Below, piece after piece: positions 45,839 to 57,450 of a DNA stretch of 64,000 nucleotides. A program made the position numbers and the translations under genes. Source of the DNA: Coprinus comatus (taxonomy: Eukaryota > Basidiomycota > Agaricomycetes > Agaricales > Agaricaceae); the NCBI GenBank assembly GCA_034638255.1, contig JAWPGT010000003.1, positions 124,001 through 188,000 of the forward strand. Direction: 5' to 3'. The notes beneath the pieces are model-generated. The model ran no database searches. It was not told the DNA's origin and worked only from the letters and a program-made list of their open reading frames with translations. Numbering within the stretch: position 1 is the stretch's first letter; each line of letters starts with the position of its first letter.

Positions 45839-47779
45839 TCAAACCTTTGATTTTTTAGACCGCTGAGGTTGGGCCCGTTCACCATGTGAAAGAGCACTAC
45901 CGAACGCACCCGAGCTGGTGCCAAAAGACGTAAAGGATGCTTGTTTCTCTATCCCTGCAAATATACCGAAAGCTGACGCGGGCGATGGAACCTTCTTCTC
46001 CGCACTTGTTGGTTTTGGTTTTGGTGGAACTTCCTCTGACACAAAGGGTTCTTTATCATCCACTGATTCTGAGCCACTCAATTCTGGCTGCACTGTTTCC
46101 AACGCTAACCAGGCTGTAGCCGCAGTCTGTCCCCGAAACCTCCTTATGGCAAAGGCAAGGATGCGGTGACAGTAAGGTTTGGTTCCAAGCATCATCAATT
46201 GAAGGGCGTCGTCAAAATCTCTTGCAACTCTTGGATGTTTGATATGTGCAATTAAGAAGTCCACTTCCATCTCGATGAGTTCTTGATACCTGTAATATGG
46301 TATATAAGCAACATTTCACAACTACATACCAATGAAAATACCTCGACGTAAACTCGGAGAATAACTCTGGAATAATGTTTGTATTACTCAATTCCTGCTT
46401 TATTCTTTTTAGCGCTATAGATTTAAGTGTAGGGAGTCCAACCTAATGAGCAATGAGTCGCCAAGTAGCTCCGTGGTAGAATGACATACGTACATAGTCA
46501 GCGAGCCGATACATAGATTTTGGTGAACAAGACGGTTTTGATATCTCTATCTTCTTTGGAACATCGGAGGCAATTTTCTTAGTATTTGAGTGTAGTGGCT
46601 TGAAGAAAATTTGGTTCGTATATACATAGAAGACCAGAGCTTTCCATCTGGTAGGTGACAGTGATTAGAATATTTGAAATCGCCCTGGATCTGGGGTCAG
46701 ATAAATTCATGGAGTACTTACGTTTGGTAGGCTGTACCATTAATGGCGTAAGCTCTGATTTCTAACTTTTTGCTGGGGGTGAATGATGAACCTTGGCTCG
46801 GTCCATCTTTCTTTTCACTGAAGAAGAGTTGATGTCAGAAAGCAGATATGTTTGTGAGGGCCCAGGCACCCACATGGACTCCCCTGTCCCTGGTGTCGTC
46901 CGATCCGGCTCTTTCGAGTCATGGATCAGCAATTGGTCGTGGAACCCATGTGCTATAGTTGCACCTGGTTCGTCTTTCTCCATTTCGGACTCATGCTCCA
47001 AGTCACTGTCTGAGTCATAATCGTAAGTCTCAGGTTTGAGGGTGCCTATGACACTTGGTGGATCTTCGTATAGTTCGTGAATGCCTTCTTGAAAACCAGA
47101 CTCCGATAACACTTCCGTAATACAACTATCAGCCGAATACAGGTTCAAGGCATCATCACTTACGGTCTTGGAAGAAAATGCCTGCCTTACTGAGCAGGTC
47201 TGCATTGCCAAAAACTGGTCGTGGGCGTCCAGGTTTTCCTCCAGACAATGAAGAGTATAGATAGAACTTCGTATCAATTGGTACTTTCCCATCCAAGGTT
47301 TCCGCCAACGTATCATTGATGGTAGAAGAAGGAGTCGTTGGAAAGGACAATTGATCTTTTAGGTTGAAGCCCAATGTAATTTCACAGATGGGTTGACCCG
47401 CGTAATCAAATGGCTCCACAAACGTTCCAAGCACGCGTTCATTAGTAATGGACACACTCTCCTTTACTTCTTGGAAAGTGATATCTTTTCCAGGGAACCT
47501 CATATCGATATTGATCGACAGGTTCCCGAGAGAAGTCATTCCTTGACAGAGATGTGGCTTGAATGTTACTATTATTTCCACCTTGCGCTCTTGAACGTTA
47601 GCATTGTTTTTTGATGGCGCGAAGCTACTCTTTCTCGTGAATTCGAATTGCCAGCCAAATCCACACACGGGAGAGAGTTCTGGATCCGTCAAAGACAGGC
47701 TAGTGGAGGGGACAAGAGCGAGATAGCTGGTAACTCTTGACGGGTTGCTGTTCCAGCAGTCAGGACGTATCTTCGACAT
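45839..47779 (-). CDS. BTB/POZ domain protein, copy C of a tandem triplet (most diverged, longer tail)
   Basis: The start is MSKIRPDCWNSNPSRVTSYLALVPS at 47779. The N-terminal domain (CGFGWQFEFTRKSSFAPSKNNANVQERKVEIIVTFKPHLCQGM) aligns with copies A and B. The BTB part has DTKFYLYSSLSGGKPGRPRPVFGNADLLSKAGIFFQD, ESGFQEGIHEL and the acidic insert YDYDSDSDLEHESEMEKDE. It continues INGTAYQTWKALVFYVYTNQIFF, CSPKSMYRLADYVG and LIEMEVDFLIAHIKHPRVARDFDDALQLMMLGTKPYCHRILAFAIRRFRG. A unique C-terminal extension of about 85 residues is rich in Pro, Ser and Lys with FGIFAG and ASFTSFGTSSGAFGSAL (FG-like) and ends QRSKKSKV, a possible nuclear signal. Exon structure is shared with A and B. Confidence 0.84.
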
Positions 47780-47816
47780 GGCATCAGAATAGACCAATCA
47801 ATCAATCATGGTGGCT

Positions 47817-47823
47817 TTTTATA
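47817..47823 (-). promoter_or_regulatory. TATA box of BTB copy C
   Basis: TATAAAA on the minus strand, 38 bases upstream of the ATG at 47779, similar in placement to the boxes of copies A and B. Confidence 0.5.
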
Positions 47824-48330
47824 CTGTGGATCCAGAATCGATTCAGTGTTCATGTGCATGCTTGAACAACGAGGCAAAGAAGTGCGAAAAGAGAAGCTCG
47901 AAACCATGACAGCCGTTCTCAAAGTCTGGAAATAGGTCATACTTACATATTCCGTGCGGATTAGACGGCTCGGCTTGGTTTGGAAACCAGGTCACAAATC
48001 TCGACCCACGCTGGTACAGAGACTGAGTCAATGATTTGATTATTTCTGAAAGAAAGTATTAAAGCGCCATATCTTCTTTCAACATGCTACTGCGAAGTAC
48101 CAAAATCTCGGCATCTATCTCAAGGACTCAATGTTTTCCTGAATTGGTAGTGGTGGTTTTTGACTATATTGATATTGTGGGGGCACGATGGTCGAGCTAG
48201 ACGATCAATGTTCAATGTTCAAGTGATCCTTTATAAAAGCGGTTCTTCATAATCCTCAGTAAGTGATCACACCACAAAAACAGATCAAGTCGCATGAATG
48301 AATAAGAGGAAATACTGCACAAAAAAACGT

Positions 48331-49003
48331 TTACTGGGCAGGAACCTCGAGTTCACCAGAGTTGATAGCATCAATAAGATCGTGAGGAGGTTGTCCTTCA
48401 ACAGTGCACCCAACACTCTGCGCTGTTCCCAAAATCTCCTTGACGGTACCAGACAACTCCTTGGCCAAAGACTTTGACTTCATTGTTCGTGCAATGTCGT
48501 ATATCTCATCAAGAGGAATGTTGCCACTGTGCTTGATGTTCTTCTCCTTCTTCCTGTCGCGGGGGGGCTCTAAAGAGAAATAAAATTAGATCAATAAATG
48601 AGAAACTGCGAGATTTATCAAATCAATCGCACCCTTGAGAGCACGGATGACAAGGGAGGAGGCGGAGGGTACGACGGAAACAGCGGCTTGACGGTTTTGG
48701 ATGGTGAGTTGGACGGTAACGCGTAGACCCTTCCATGCAGATGTGGCCTTGGCGATATCTTCACCGACCTTCTTCGGTGACTATTTCAAGGTTCCTTCAG
48801 CCTTAATCCTACACCAACACATAGGCTACGCACGAGACCAAGGGGACCAATTTTAGGGGCCAAAGCGGACGAGGCACCGACTTCACCACCGGTCGCACGG
48901 AGGTAGATAATTTTCACCTCATTAGGGTCCTACAACATATGTTAGTAAACCCACGATTTCTACTGATAAACATGGAGTGTTCACGGACGATTTTTGGGGC
49001 CAT
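48331..49003 (-). CDS. RPL12: 60S ribosomal protein L12 (uL11)
   Basis: The first exon encodes only MAPKI. Splicing from the unusual donor GTCCGT to GAC CCT gives [37 protein letters not shown], which matches the eukaryotic uL11 N-terminus. The rest reads [79 protein letters not shown] and ends [11 protein letters not shown]. About 165 residues, normal for the family. It forms the base of the ribosomal stalk with rRNA. Four exons; the second intron follows GPLGL. Confidence 0.96.
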
Positions 49004-49254
49004 AGTGACGGAGTGAAGGACGAGGTCGGGCGACGGCTGTAACTACTTTGGGCGTAATCACCCAACACCAATGAGCGATCAGGAAAAATAAGGTTCAAAC
49101 CCAGTTGATGAACTATACAGAGCCCCCGATGGCTGTGCTAAGATGCTTGACCATGTTATGCTGGGGCGTCTTGTCCCCTGTCTATGGAGAGATCAGTTCA
49201 TGATGACAGCCTGAGAGATCATTAGCCACAACGGCTACCTCGTGCAATGGGTTC

Positions 49255-50381
49255 ATGGAAGCCTCGAGCTTACAGAGGGTCGAGTTGCCGACCTCATTTG
49301 AGGATGTCTCCATTGACCACCTTGTCGAACTTATAGGTGCATTGGCTAGTTATTCTCTTTATTCCTCTTACTTGCCTAACAATAGCATTTCGACTAGCGG
49401 ACATGCTCCAACGCTTAATGGCGCATAATGACAAGATACCATTAACACCGTATGCTTAATCTACATTTATACACCAATCAGGCCTTTTAAAAATTTACCC
49501 ATTGTAGTGAAAACCTTACAAGATTCCACTCACGCTCGGTACCCTCCATATCTGTATCCGACTATCTCAAACGCATCGTCAGGTTTACAAATGTAGAAGT
49601 CAGAAATTATCTTTTTCCCAACTAATATCCATGATACTGATATATTGATGTCAGAAATCAGTGCTACTCCTAACACTATACTACATCGACCAGATCAGTG
49701 TCCGAATGCCCATATTCATGTTCTCATCACTCACATGTCACCGCTTCCTCATCTCTACCATCACCGTCACAAGTAAAGGACTATGCGATGCCTTCTGTAC
49801 AAATCAGATATACGCCAAAGTTGGTGGGATTACCACAACGGAACTCAACACACTCGAACGTGAATTTCTTTCTGCCATGGACTGGCATCTTGTGGTTAGC
49901 CTTAATTTCTTTTTAATTATCCACCCTACCCCCGATCCATGGCTTATTTCAATAATGATAAATGTTACAAACACGACCCTTACAGTGTTATTACTTTCTC
50001 TTTAACCAGTGTTCACGTGAACTTCTGCATGAATACTACATCAACCTCGTTCGAACGAACAGCACAGGACGTTACATTCTGACAGGGGATAACCCCGCCT
50101 CGCCAAGTGGAACCGATAGCGACATAGACATAGATAGTGGTCAATCCAGCGATTCCTCACCGGATATCTCCACAAGTCCAACTAGTCCAGCAAGAACCAA
50201 TCCAAATTCTCGGCAACGTTCGTCCGAATCGGCCTCTGCCATCCTAATCGACCCAGGTACCTACGGACATTCGCCCGAAAACATGCATCGCGCAACAGCA
50301 ACATTGGAACAAAACATGGCATTTGCTGCCCTTCAGGAATCACAGTCTGATTCTCGATTACAATATCAGGATCAATCTTAA
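49255..50381 (+). CDS. PHO80/PCL-type cyclin
   Basis: The start MEASSLQRVELPTSFEDVSIDHLVELI is in frame with the next exons AFRLADMLQRLMAHNDKIPLTP, then ENLTRFHSRSVPSISVSDYLKRIVRFTNVE. These lead to KSVLLLTLYYIDQISVRMPIFMFSSLTCHRFLISTITVTSKGLCDAFCTNQIYAKVGGITTTELNTLEREFLSAMDWHL and CSRELLHEYYINLVR. The YLxRI, HRFxI, K-x-x-DAFCTNxxYAKVGG and LExxFLxxxDW pattern defines the PHO80-like cyclin box. Residues after RYILTG are acidic and Ser/Pro-rich. The likely partner is a Pho85-type CDK in nutrient (phosphate) or polarity control. Several introns use GTC-type donors. It is divergent from RPL12, with about 250 bases between the starts. An additional 5' exon cannot be excluded. Confidence 0.82.
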
Positions 50382-50913
50382 AAATGTAAGGAGAATTACA
50401 TTCCACACGGTTTTTGTTATTGACATTTCTACACAAAGATGAACCAGGGTAGAAACATTAAATATGTTACGACTATTTATCTGTATATGACTAAAGCACA
50501 AAGGGGAGTTATTGTTATTGCAAGGATTGTGACAAATTTGTTGAATGAGAAAACGATCGCGAATATACTGCTTTTTTGCATGCAAACACTGAAGATACAA
50601 GTCCACTGAAAAGAACCAAAGAGACAACTAGCGCTCCCGAATTAAATCAACAAGTCATCGTTGTTGAAATACTAAAAAAAAGTGTGGTAGACGGCGGCTG
50701 AATTAAGAGAATGGAATATCGACCTGCTGAGGACGACAGGTAGCACGCCTGCAAACCAAACAAAAGGGGAGATGCGGTAAGGGGGAGAGGGATAGGGAGG
50801 CAACTACTTTCCATGACAAGAGATGAAGGAAACTGCCCATCACTAAGGACACCAACGAAAACAAGAACCCGAAAACCAAATTTCAAGGACAAAAGAAAGT
50901 GTCAAGAATTCAA
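50382..50913. other. Convergent 3' spacer, no gene seen
   Basis: About 530 bases between the cyclin and kinase stop codons. Minus-strand frames here show no domain, and the sequence is AT-rich as expected for two 3' untranslated regions. Confidence 0.5.
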
Positions 50914-53900
50914 TTAAGGACGTGTACGCAAGGCAGAGAGCATCTTGGCCAAAGCGTTGATCTGACCTTTCTGCACCTTTTTGACGTTCTCACCATCTTC
51001 TGCCAGATCAGTTGTGCTCGTAGACGCGTCTCGGCGCAGGGGAGCAGGCGCTCGTTCATTGATTGTATCAAGTTTAGTATCTTTGGTTTTCCGCGTACGA
51101 ACTTTACGTTGCGGTGGAGATCCAAAAATATCACCAACAGGATTTGGATACTGTGCACGAGGTAGCTGATCAAGTTCCCAAGGAACACCAGTCATGACTA
51201 AAAAAAAGTTTATCATCAGCATGTGGAAACATTCCACGCCAAGATAGCACTTACTCTTTATGTTCTTTGGTAACGAAGGGTAAGCAGAATGTGTTGACGA
51301 CACCTTACCTCCAGTGCGCCAAGAGTTAGAAGAGACACTGGTGGCGGTTGTGGATATACTCCTGTTACTTGAATTGCTGTACCGAGTGAAAGCGGATGTT
51401 GAAGTACCAGCACTCGAAGTCGTGCTCATTGAACTGCGCCAATTACCCGAAGCGACGGAACTGGCACTAGATGCGACTGGCCGTCCTGAGTGTCCACTAC
51501 GAGTACTATGGGGAGATATTGCACGCTCGGTACGTCGCTCATCAAAGGTCCAAGGCGTAGGGCTTGTAGACAACGCAAAACCGGGTGACTTGCTCTGAGA
51601 TTTGACCTGTGGAGAGGAACCTCTTCCACGACGTCCTCTAGACCAAGTGGATGAGGTGTCGTCTGATACGGAAGAGCTAGTTCCAGAAGTGACGTGAGGA
51701 ACAGGCGCGTCAAGACTCATGATCAGGTTTGTGACATTGCTTGCAGTCGTTGATATGGAAGTTTGTGAATTACCCATGTTTGATGACGTGGAAGGAACAA
51801 CTCCATCTCCTGAAGTACTGGTATTTGCAAGCACATTGGCGGCCACGACCCCAGAGCTCTGTTTGCCAAAAGTTAACTTCCACTTTGATGGCTTCTTAAC
51901 AGGAACAGCAGTAGAAGTTGCCGTTGTAGGTAGAGGCGGGGCTGGACTTGCTACTGATGGCCGTACTGGTTTGGTTATCAAAGCAGTCGGAAGAGCATAC
52001 ATAGAGGGAGGTTCATATGGTCCCCGATTGCGGCGAGAGGAAGTAGTAGAAGCTTTGGTTGACACTGACTTGATGGAAGAAGGCCGAGAAGCCTTGCTAA
52101 TTTCCCTCGCGAGTGCCTGAGATGCAATGGTAAGAGTAACAAGTGTCTCGTCGGTAGTCGAATTGGAAACCCCTTTGCCTTTCCGAGCACCCCGTTTTCT
52201 GCGCTTCGTTGATGTAGTCCGCATGGAATCCAGATCGTCTAGCACCACAGCCTGATCTGAGGGTTCTTGGAGACTCTCCTCTTGTTCTTCATGATCAAAA
52301 ACGGTGGAAAGTTCTGCTTCTTCTTGCTCATAAGCAAGCCCAAAGGCTGCAGGACGAGAGAGGGGACGAGAAGCCAGCGCAGATGGACGATTAGCCTTGA
52401 CCGAGGGGTTACGAGAAGTGGGACGATGTGAAACTGGAGTTGAAATGGCAATGCGATGGCCTTGAGTAGAGCTTGTGGACACGGTTCGTTGCATTCCATG
52501 GCAGCCGCCAAGGAGAGTGGGCAGATTCTTCACCCACATACCAAATTCGCTGGCAGTGACACGAGCAGAATCGTCAGATGAGTCATCAAGAACACCAAAA
52601 ACTCGGGTTGCAAAAAATTCGGCAACTGGACGGGTCATACCAGTGAATCTGTGCAGGAAGAAATTGACGGGATCCCGGCGATACATGTCGAACGATGGGC
52701 AGGCACCCTGAGCTGTATCTGTCCAAGGGTTGAAATGATAGAGCCTATTCGGGTATAGTATTAAAAAAAATGATTAGTGCATGATGAAACAATTGGACGC
52801 ACATGTTGATGAGCACAATGCCGAGTGACCAGACATCAGCAGCGCGGGGACGATATGTTGGTGCCACGTTGTTTCTACATTCTGTGGGAAAAACGGAATT
52901 TATGGTTAAGCAACAGTGAACGAAGCAAGAAAAAAAGGGAGACATGCCATAGCTCATGTATGGAGCGCTGCCGCAATCCATGTCGGAAGATTCGACGTCG
53001 GTAGTAGAGAGACCAAAATCGGTAAGCTTAACAATAACCTTGCGTTCCTGACGGCCATCTGGAAGAGTGCTCCAGCCGTCTGTAACGATGAAGTTTTCTG
53101 GCTTTATGTCGCGGTGGAAAACCTGTTGGGCATGGCAAGCGGCGACGGCGTCGCACATCTGAGCAAACATGGAAGCAATGAGACGAAGTCGGGTTCGGGA
53201 TAGTAACTGGGCTGGATGGAGGTTTGAGAGTAGACTAGGAGTTGGGGGGGTGCGAGAGACAGAAACGGAATCAGTAGTTGAACTAATAGTAGAGTCGTTG
53301 GGTTCATAATGATCGCGGGCCTGTTCCAAGAAATAGAACAGATCCTCTCCAGGAACATATTCAAGCAGCAGGAGCAAAAAGGAAGCGGATTCAAGAGTTC
53401 TGTAAAGGGTGACAATGTTTGGGTGGGACTGAAGCGACTGGTGAATATTGACCTGTATGTGCAAGGATAAAGTTGATGAGTAGACATGATTTGAAGACAG
53501 GGGATACGGACCTCTATCAACTGGGCGTCCAGGGCTTCCTCGTCGAGGTTTGCCTTTGAAAGACACTTGATGGCATACTCGCGACCATATACGGTACGGT
53601 TATGGTGTGGTGGTTGGCCGTCAAAGTCGATGGGACCAAGATGACCGTCCTCGGAGAACTGAGGACGAGAGAGGATCTCCTTCACGAGATAGACGACTGC
53701 ATAGCTACCTGAGCCAAGCCGCCTTACGACCTCGAACTCGGATGTGGGGTGGTCGTTGTGGTCGCTGGCAGGACCTAGAGAGACGCGGCGGACTGGCTCA
53801 CCCTGGAGGAGGACGCCCTCTCCGACAACATCGCCTGGTGCAAGGACGTCCTCGATGGCCGAGTTGTAGGAGCCATAGGAGGACGGGTGTGTGTTGTTGG

Positions 53901-54045
53901 CGGGAGTTGAGATGGAGAGGGGTCTTGAAGAGATATAAGGACTACGGGGGGTGAGCTGGGAGTCCTTGCGGATGCGAGATAGGCGGTGGTTGTCAGTGTC
54001 CTTTGAGAGATTGAGAGGAGGGAGGGGGAGAGGATACTGCAACAT
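50914..54045 (-). CDS. Serine/threonine kinase of the Ran1/Ksp1 type
   Basis: The start is MLQYPLPLPPLNLSKDTDN at 54045. The kinase domain begins FEVVRRLGSGSYAVVYLVKEI (glycine loop). It has YAIKCLSKANLDEEALDAQLIEV with the ATP lysine, then NIHQSLQSHPNIVTLYRTLES and LLLEYVPGEDLFYFLEQA. A Ser/Thr insert follows. The catalytic loop is FHRDIKPENFIV, then KLTDFGLSTTDVESSDMDCGSAPYMSYECR and PRAADVWSLGIVLINMLYHFNPW. The APE Pro is replaced by Ser (MSYE). A C-terminal half of about 500 residues is very Ser/Thr-rich and ends KKVQKGQINALAKMLSALRTRP. FxHRDIKPENF with the SAPYMSYEC loop is typical of Ran1/Pat1 and Ksp1 kinases, which link nutrient state and PKA/TORC1 to growth and filamentation. Which of the two it is cannot be decided. 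Confidence 0.9.
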
Positions 54046-54269
54046 TCGCGCGGTGTCCGTCAGACGAGGCCGGCTATGAGTCTGAGCCTTTGAGGACGAG
54101 ATGCATGCAGCGACGAGCAAAGGACGGCCTGGACGAGAACAAGACTGAGCGCACAACGAATCGTCCTTGCGTGGCTGCGCATCTTATTTGCCCATGTGCT
54201 TCAACCGAGCCAACCCAACCCAGTTTGTCTATTCCATGTGCACTAACTACCCTACTATACTTGGCATAC

Positions 54270-55593
54270 TCACACGCTCCCGATAAGATACGACTTCTGC
54301 ACTCCTTTAGTAAACTAGAACATCCCCATCCGAACCGACTCACCAGTGCTTCGTCCGTCGTCCGCCCACACCATTCCTGGATAAACTCGGCATACATCGC
54401 CCGCATCTCCGGCCGCCCATCTGCCTCCACGGCCGCACCCAGCTCTTCGTTGGCCTGCTGCACGCCATCCACCAGTGCAGTGCCCGTGAGACCAGCCGGG
54501 GTGTGTCGGTCCGCCAGCAGACGGACAGCCCGGGGGTCGTTTGGCAGTGTCGCACGGACCAGCTCGTACATGTGGTCCAACAGGCCAGCCCTGAGATCTG
54601 CAGGTGAGGGGTAGTCGACTATCACGCTCTTGAGCGCCTCAAAGAGCCCGATCTGGCCAAGTGCTGCTGGACAATTTCAGGAATTATAACGGGACTGCAA
54701 GGCACACCTTACCTTCTGCCCCATTGCTCATCACTGATTTGACAATTCCTCCACCCATTATCTCAGCCCGTGCAACGTCTTCACTCCCTGCATTAATCCC
54801 TAGCACCTCCCACCTCCGTCGCAGGCTCTCAATGAACCCCAGTTCCATTCGTACGTATTCTCGCCACAAGTCAATGCTCTCAGGGTTCATCCGAATCCCT
54901 CGCTGCAACAGCGTCCGTGCCGCAGACGGAGACAGCTGGTCTAGCTCATGAGATGCAGCAATGATGTACAATGCAGGCTTATTGGGATGTAATTGCAATG
55001 CCCTAAGTGTCTCCATCAGCCATTTTCACGTACCATTGCCGCAAGAGCTGCCCTACCTTGCCGTCACCCTGCCAACCAAGGCGCGTGCTCCTTCCCGTTG
55101 GGCAAGCTGAATGTATTGGAGCCACAGCCCAACATCAGATTTGAACCGTTTCAAGGCCCGTTCGAAAATGTGAAATTGCCGTCGGACAAGTGCATAGTCA
55201 GACACCGTTGGAGGTGCAGGTGGCAGGTCTCCACCTCCCGTTAGCTTGATAGATTACATGAAAAAATTGACACACCTAGTCTTTCCACTCGCTTCCGTCG
55301 CAGCTGTTCGAGTCCCATCTCGTAAGTAATATAACGCAGAAAATCTGCTTTTTTTGCAACACGGCGGACAAGGGCAGTCTCAAACAGCGTGCGTTTTTTC
55401 ATGATTTGTTTCGTTTCTTTCTGCCCTCCTCAACAATCGACTCTGGCTGCAGATGATAGACGCTTACTTGAGTAAATATATTTTTGTCAACGAGATCCTT
55501 GAGCTCGAGGAGCATCTGGCAACGCAAATGAATAGATGACCATTGGAGTAAGAAACTGCGCACCTGCTCCTGCTGGAACTGGACCCTCTCCAT
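54270..55593 (-). CDS. UTP6: U3 snoRNA-associated protein 6 (small-subunit processome)
   Basis: MERVQFQQEQ is spliced to MLLELKDLVDKNIFTQ, then KETKQIMKKRTLFETALVRRVAKKADFLRYITYEMGLEQLRRKRLERL, the characteristic UTP6 N-terminus. HAT-type helical repeats follow: DYALVRRQFHIFERALKRFKSDVGLWLQYIQLAQREGA, RALQLHPNKPALYIIAASHEL and TLLQRGIRMNPESIDLWREYVRMELGFIESLRRR. Later come ALGQIGLFEALKSVIVDYP and MRAMYAEFIQEWC. The 3' end was set by splicing EAL from GTGAGT to AAGTCG, giving EALKSYLIGSV; unspliced, the frame runs on to 54074 with unrelated sequence. Utp6 acts in 18S rRNA processing in the nucleolus. Length of about 380 residues is in the short range of the family. Confidence 0.85.
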
Positions 55594-55673
55594 GGTGAAG
55601 CAAGCGTAAGAGCCAAGTGAATTGTCAGCAACTGCAACATTTTCCATCAATCTCTGCTTACACACACTCCACC

Positions 55674-57057
55674 ATGCCTCCCAAACACAAAACATCCTCT
55701 GCAACCCAGCTCAGAGCACACTCCCGCTCCTCATCCGCAACTCGCATCGGTCCAAATCTCCAGTTCACACAGAAGGACACAAGGCAGAACGACAAGCCAA
55801 AAAAGACCCACGAAGTATGTTGCTTATCTATCTACACACTCCCCTCCCTCATTCTTCATCAAGGGAGCCAGGCCGGCCTTTTCCCGGGCAAGTAGTAGCC
55901 AACGTATTTCTGCCAATCCCCAGGCAAAAAAACCCGCAGGGAAACAGAATGGCGGTTTCCACTTGAAACCTTCCGATCCCGATGACGATGACGACGACGA
56001 ATGGGTTTCTAGCAGTGGTGCACAAACTCCAAATCGCAATGACTCGGACTCGGACACAGCGTCAGAGGGAGAAAACACTACGCATACACACAAGGTCTTG
56101 GCAGATCAGCTTGAACGTCATCAGCAAATCCAGCAACAGAAACGGCAGCGACGACCAGAACCAGAACCAGAAACACCAACAAATCCTACCCTCCATCGTG
56201 TAGTTACTGCTCGTCAAGCAGACTTTCAGCAGGTTCAGCGTCCTTCACCTCAAGTCCAGCCTCCATCTCCACCGCCTCAAGATCAGCTTCTATCTCTACC
56301 ACCTCAAGTCCAACCTCCATCTCCACCTCAGCCTCCAACTCCAACCTTCCCCACCTCCAGCTCTGTTCCTCATATGCTCAAGTTTCCTGAACCGGAACCA
56401 GCCACTGACACCAAGGAAACTGTCCCTAGTCGCTCAGCTAAACGTCAGTCGGTTACTCGTCCGCCATCCACCCATTCTATTTCTTCAAGAGTCGACAGTA
56501 TACGTCCTCACCCTCTAATAAGAGGTCTTTCACAAGGTCACCTCATTTCTATACCCAAACCCTCTCCTTTGGCACCTTTGACTGTTATCACCGACCCTCC
56601 TTCCGGTTCACCCGAGGACCATCTATCAACTTCGCCCGCAAGTATTCATACTGCCATGGTGTCTCCCGTTTATGATTCGAATTACGATCCTCAGGATAGA
56701 CAAGGACGCCGTACATCTATTTCCTCCGCAAGATCTGCCGCAACGGTCCCTACACATGCATCCGGAGTTTCATCAATTAGACAGTATGATCGAACTCGTA
56801 CAATGTCTACTTTATCTACATCAGCTTCCGCTACAGCCTTGGCTTCCCTTTCACATTTGCCAACTATTACGAGACCACCTTCACCTCAAACTGTATCGTT
56901 TTTCCCTTCTGTAAATCCGAATGTGAATATGGAAGCTATTCATCCGTTACTCCCTACTCCTTATTTGACAAATCATTTAACGATCTTGGCGAAGAGGACA
57001 CCGTTGAGGGAGTCGTATGATAGAGTCATGAGAGCAAAGCTTATGAGTGGAAGATGA
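55674..57057 (+). CDS. Disordered acidic/proline-rich protein with conserved ends, function unknown
   Basis: The start MPPKHKTSSATQLRAHSRSSSATRIGPNLQFTQKD lies in the strong context CACCATGCC. One intron separates it from AKKPAGKQNGGFHLKPSDPDDDDDDEWVSSSGAQTPNRND. The middle is rich in Pro/Gln with repeated VQPPSPP units (three times in residues about 145-185) and Ser. The C-terminus is more ordered: HPLLPTPYLTNHLTILAKRTPLRESYDRVMRAKLMSGR. The DDDDDEWVSS acidic-tryptophan motif and this C-terminal helix suggest a conserved fungal regulatory protein, perhaps related to nitrogen-regulatory DUF3295/MKS1-like proteins, but I cannot confirm that. It is divergent from UTP6, with only 80 bases between start codons. 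Confidence 0.72.
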
Positions 57058-57450
57058 TGGGTGTTGTTGATAGGTTTTCTGTTTAAACTTATTACTGTCC
57101 TTTTTTGGGTCTGAAAGGTTTATGTGTAATATAATATCCAGATTGGAAGTATGAACACAATAACTGTGTCTGATAATTCTTGTACTTTACTTAATAAAAT
57201 TGTATTTTCTACGAGTTGAAGTAAGGAACGACGTGTGTGCGTGTGCCTATATGTATGTGTGACGTGGTCAGTCACGGGTAACCTGTATGTATGTAGACAA
57301 CGCAGACACACGACAACACCAGTCACTCACATACCCTTTTACTGTGTTGCTTTCGGAGTTGTTCTTTATCGAGGGACCTACATATTCCAAACTTTTCGCA
57401 AAACGCAGCTCGGAGTAACAAAGTAATACAACCCCCAACAACTGGTTAAA

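Noticed and set aside
47843..48031. Fourth, decayed BTB copy upstream of copy C
   Set aside because: A 62-codon frame here does not align convincingly with the N-termini of copies A, B or C. The evidence is too weak.
51314..52120. Plus-strand frames of 94 and 133 codons opposite the kinase tail
   Set aside because: They mirror the Ser/Thr-rich kinase C-terminus, have no introns or conserved motifs, and are antisense shadows.
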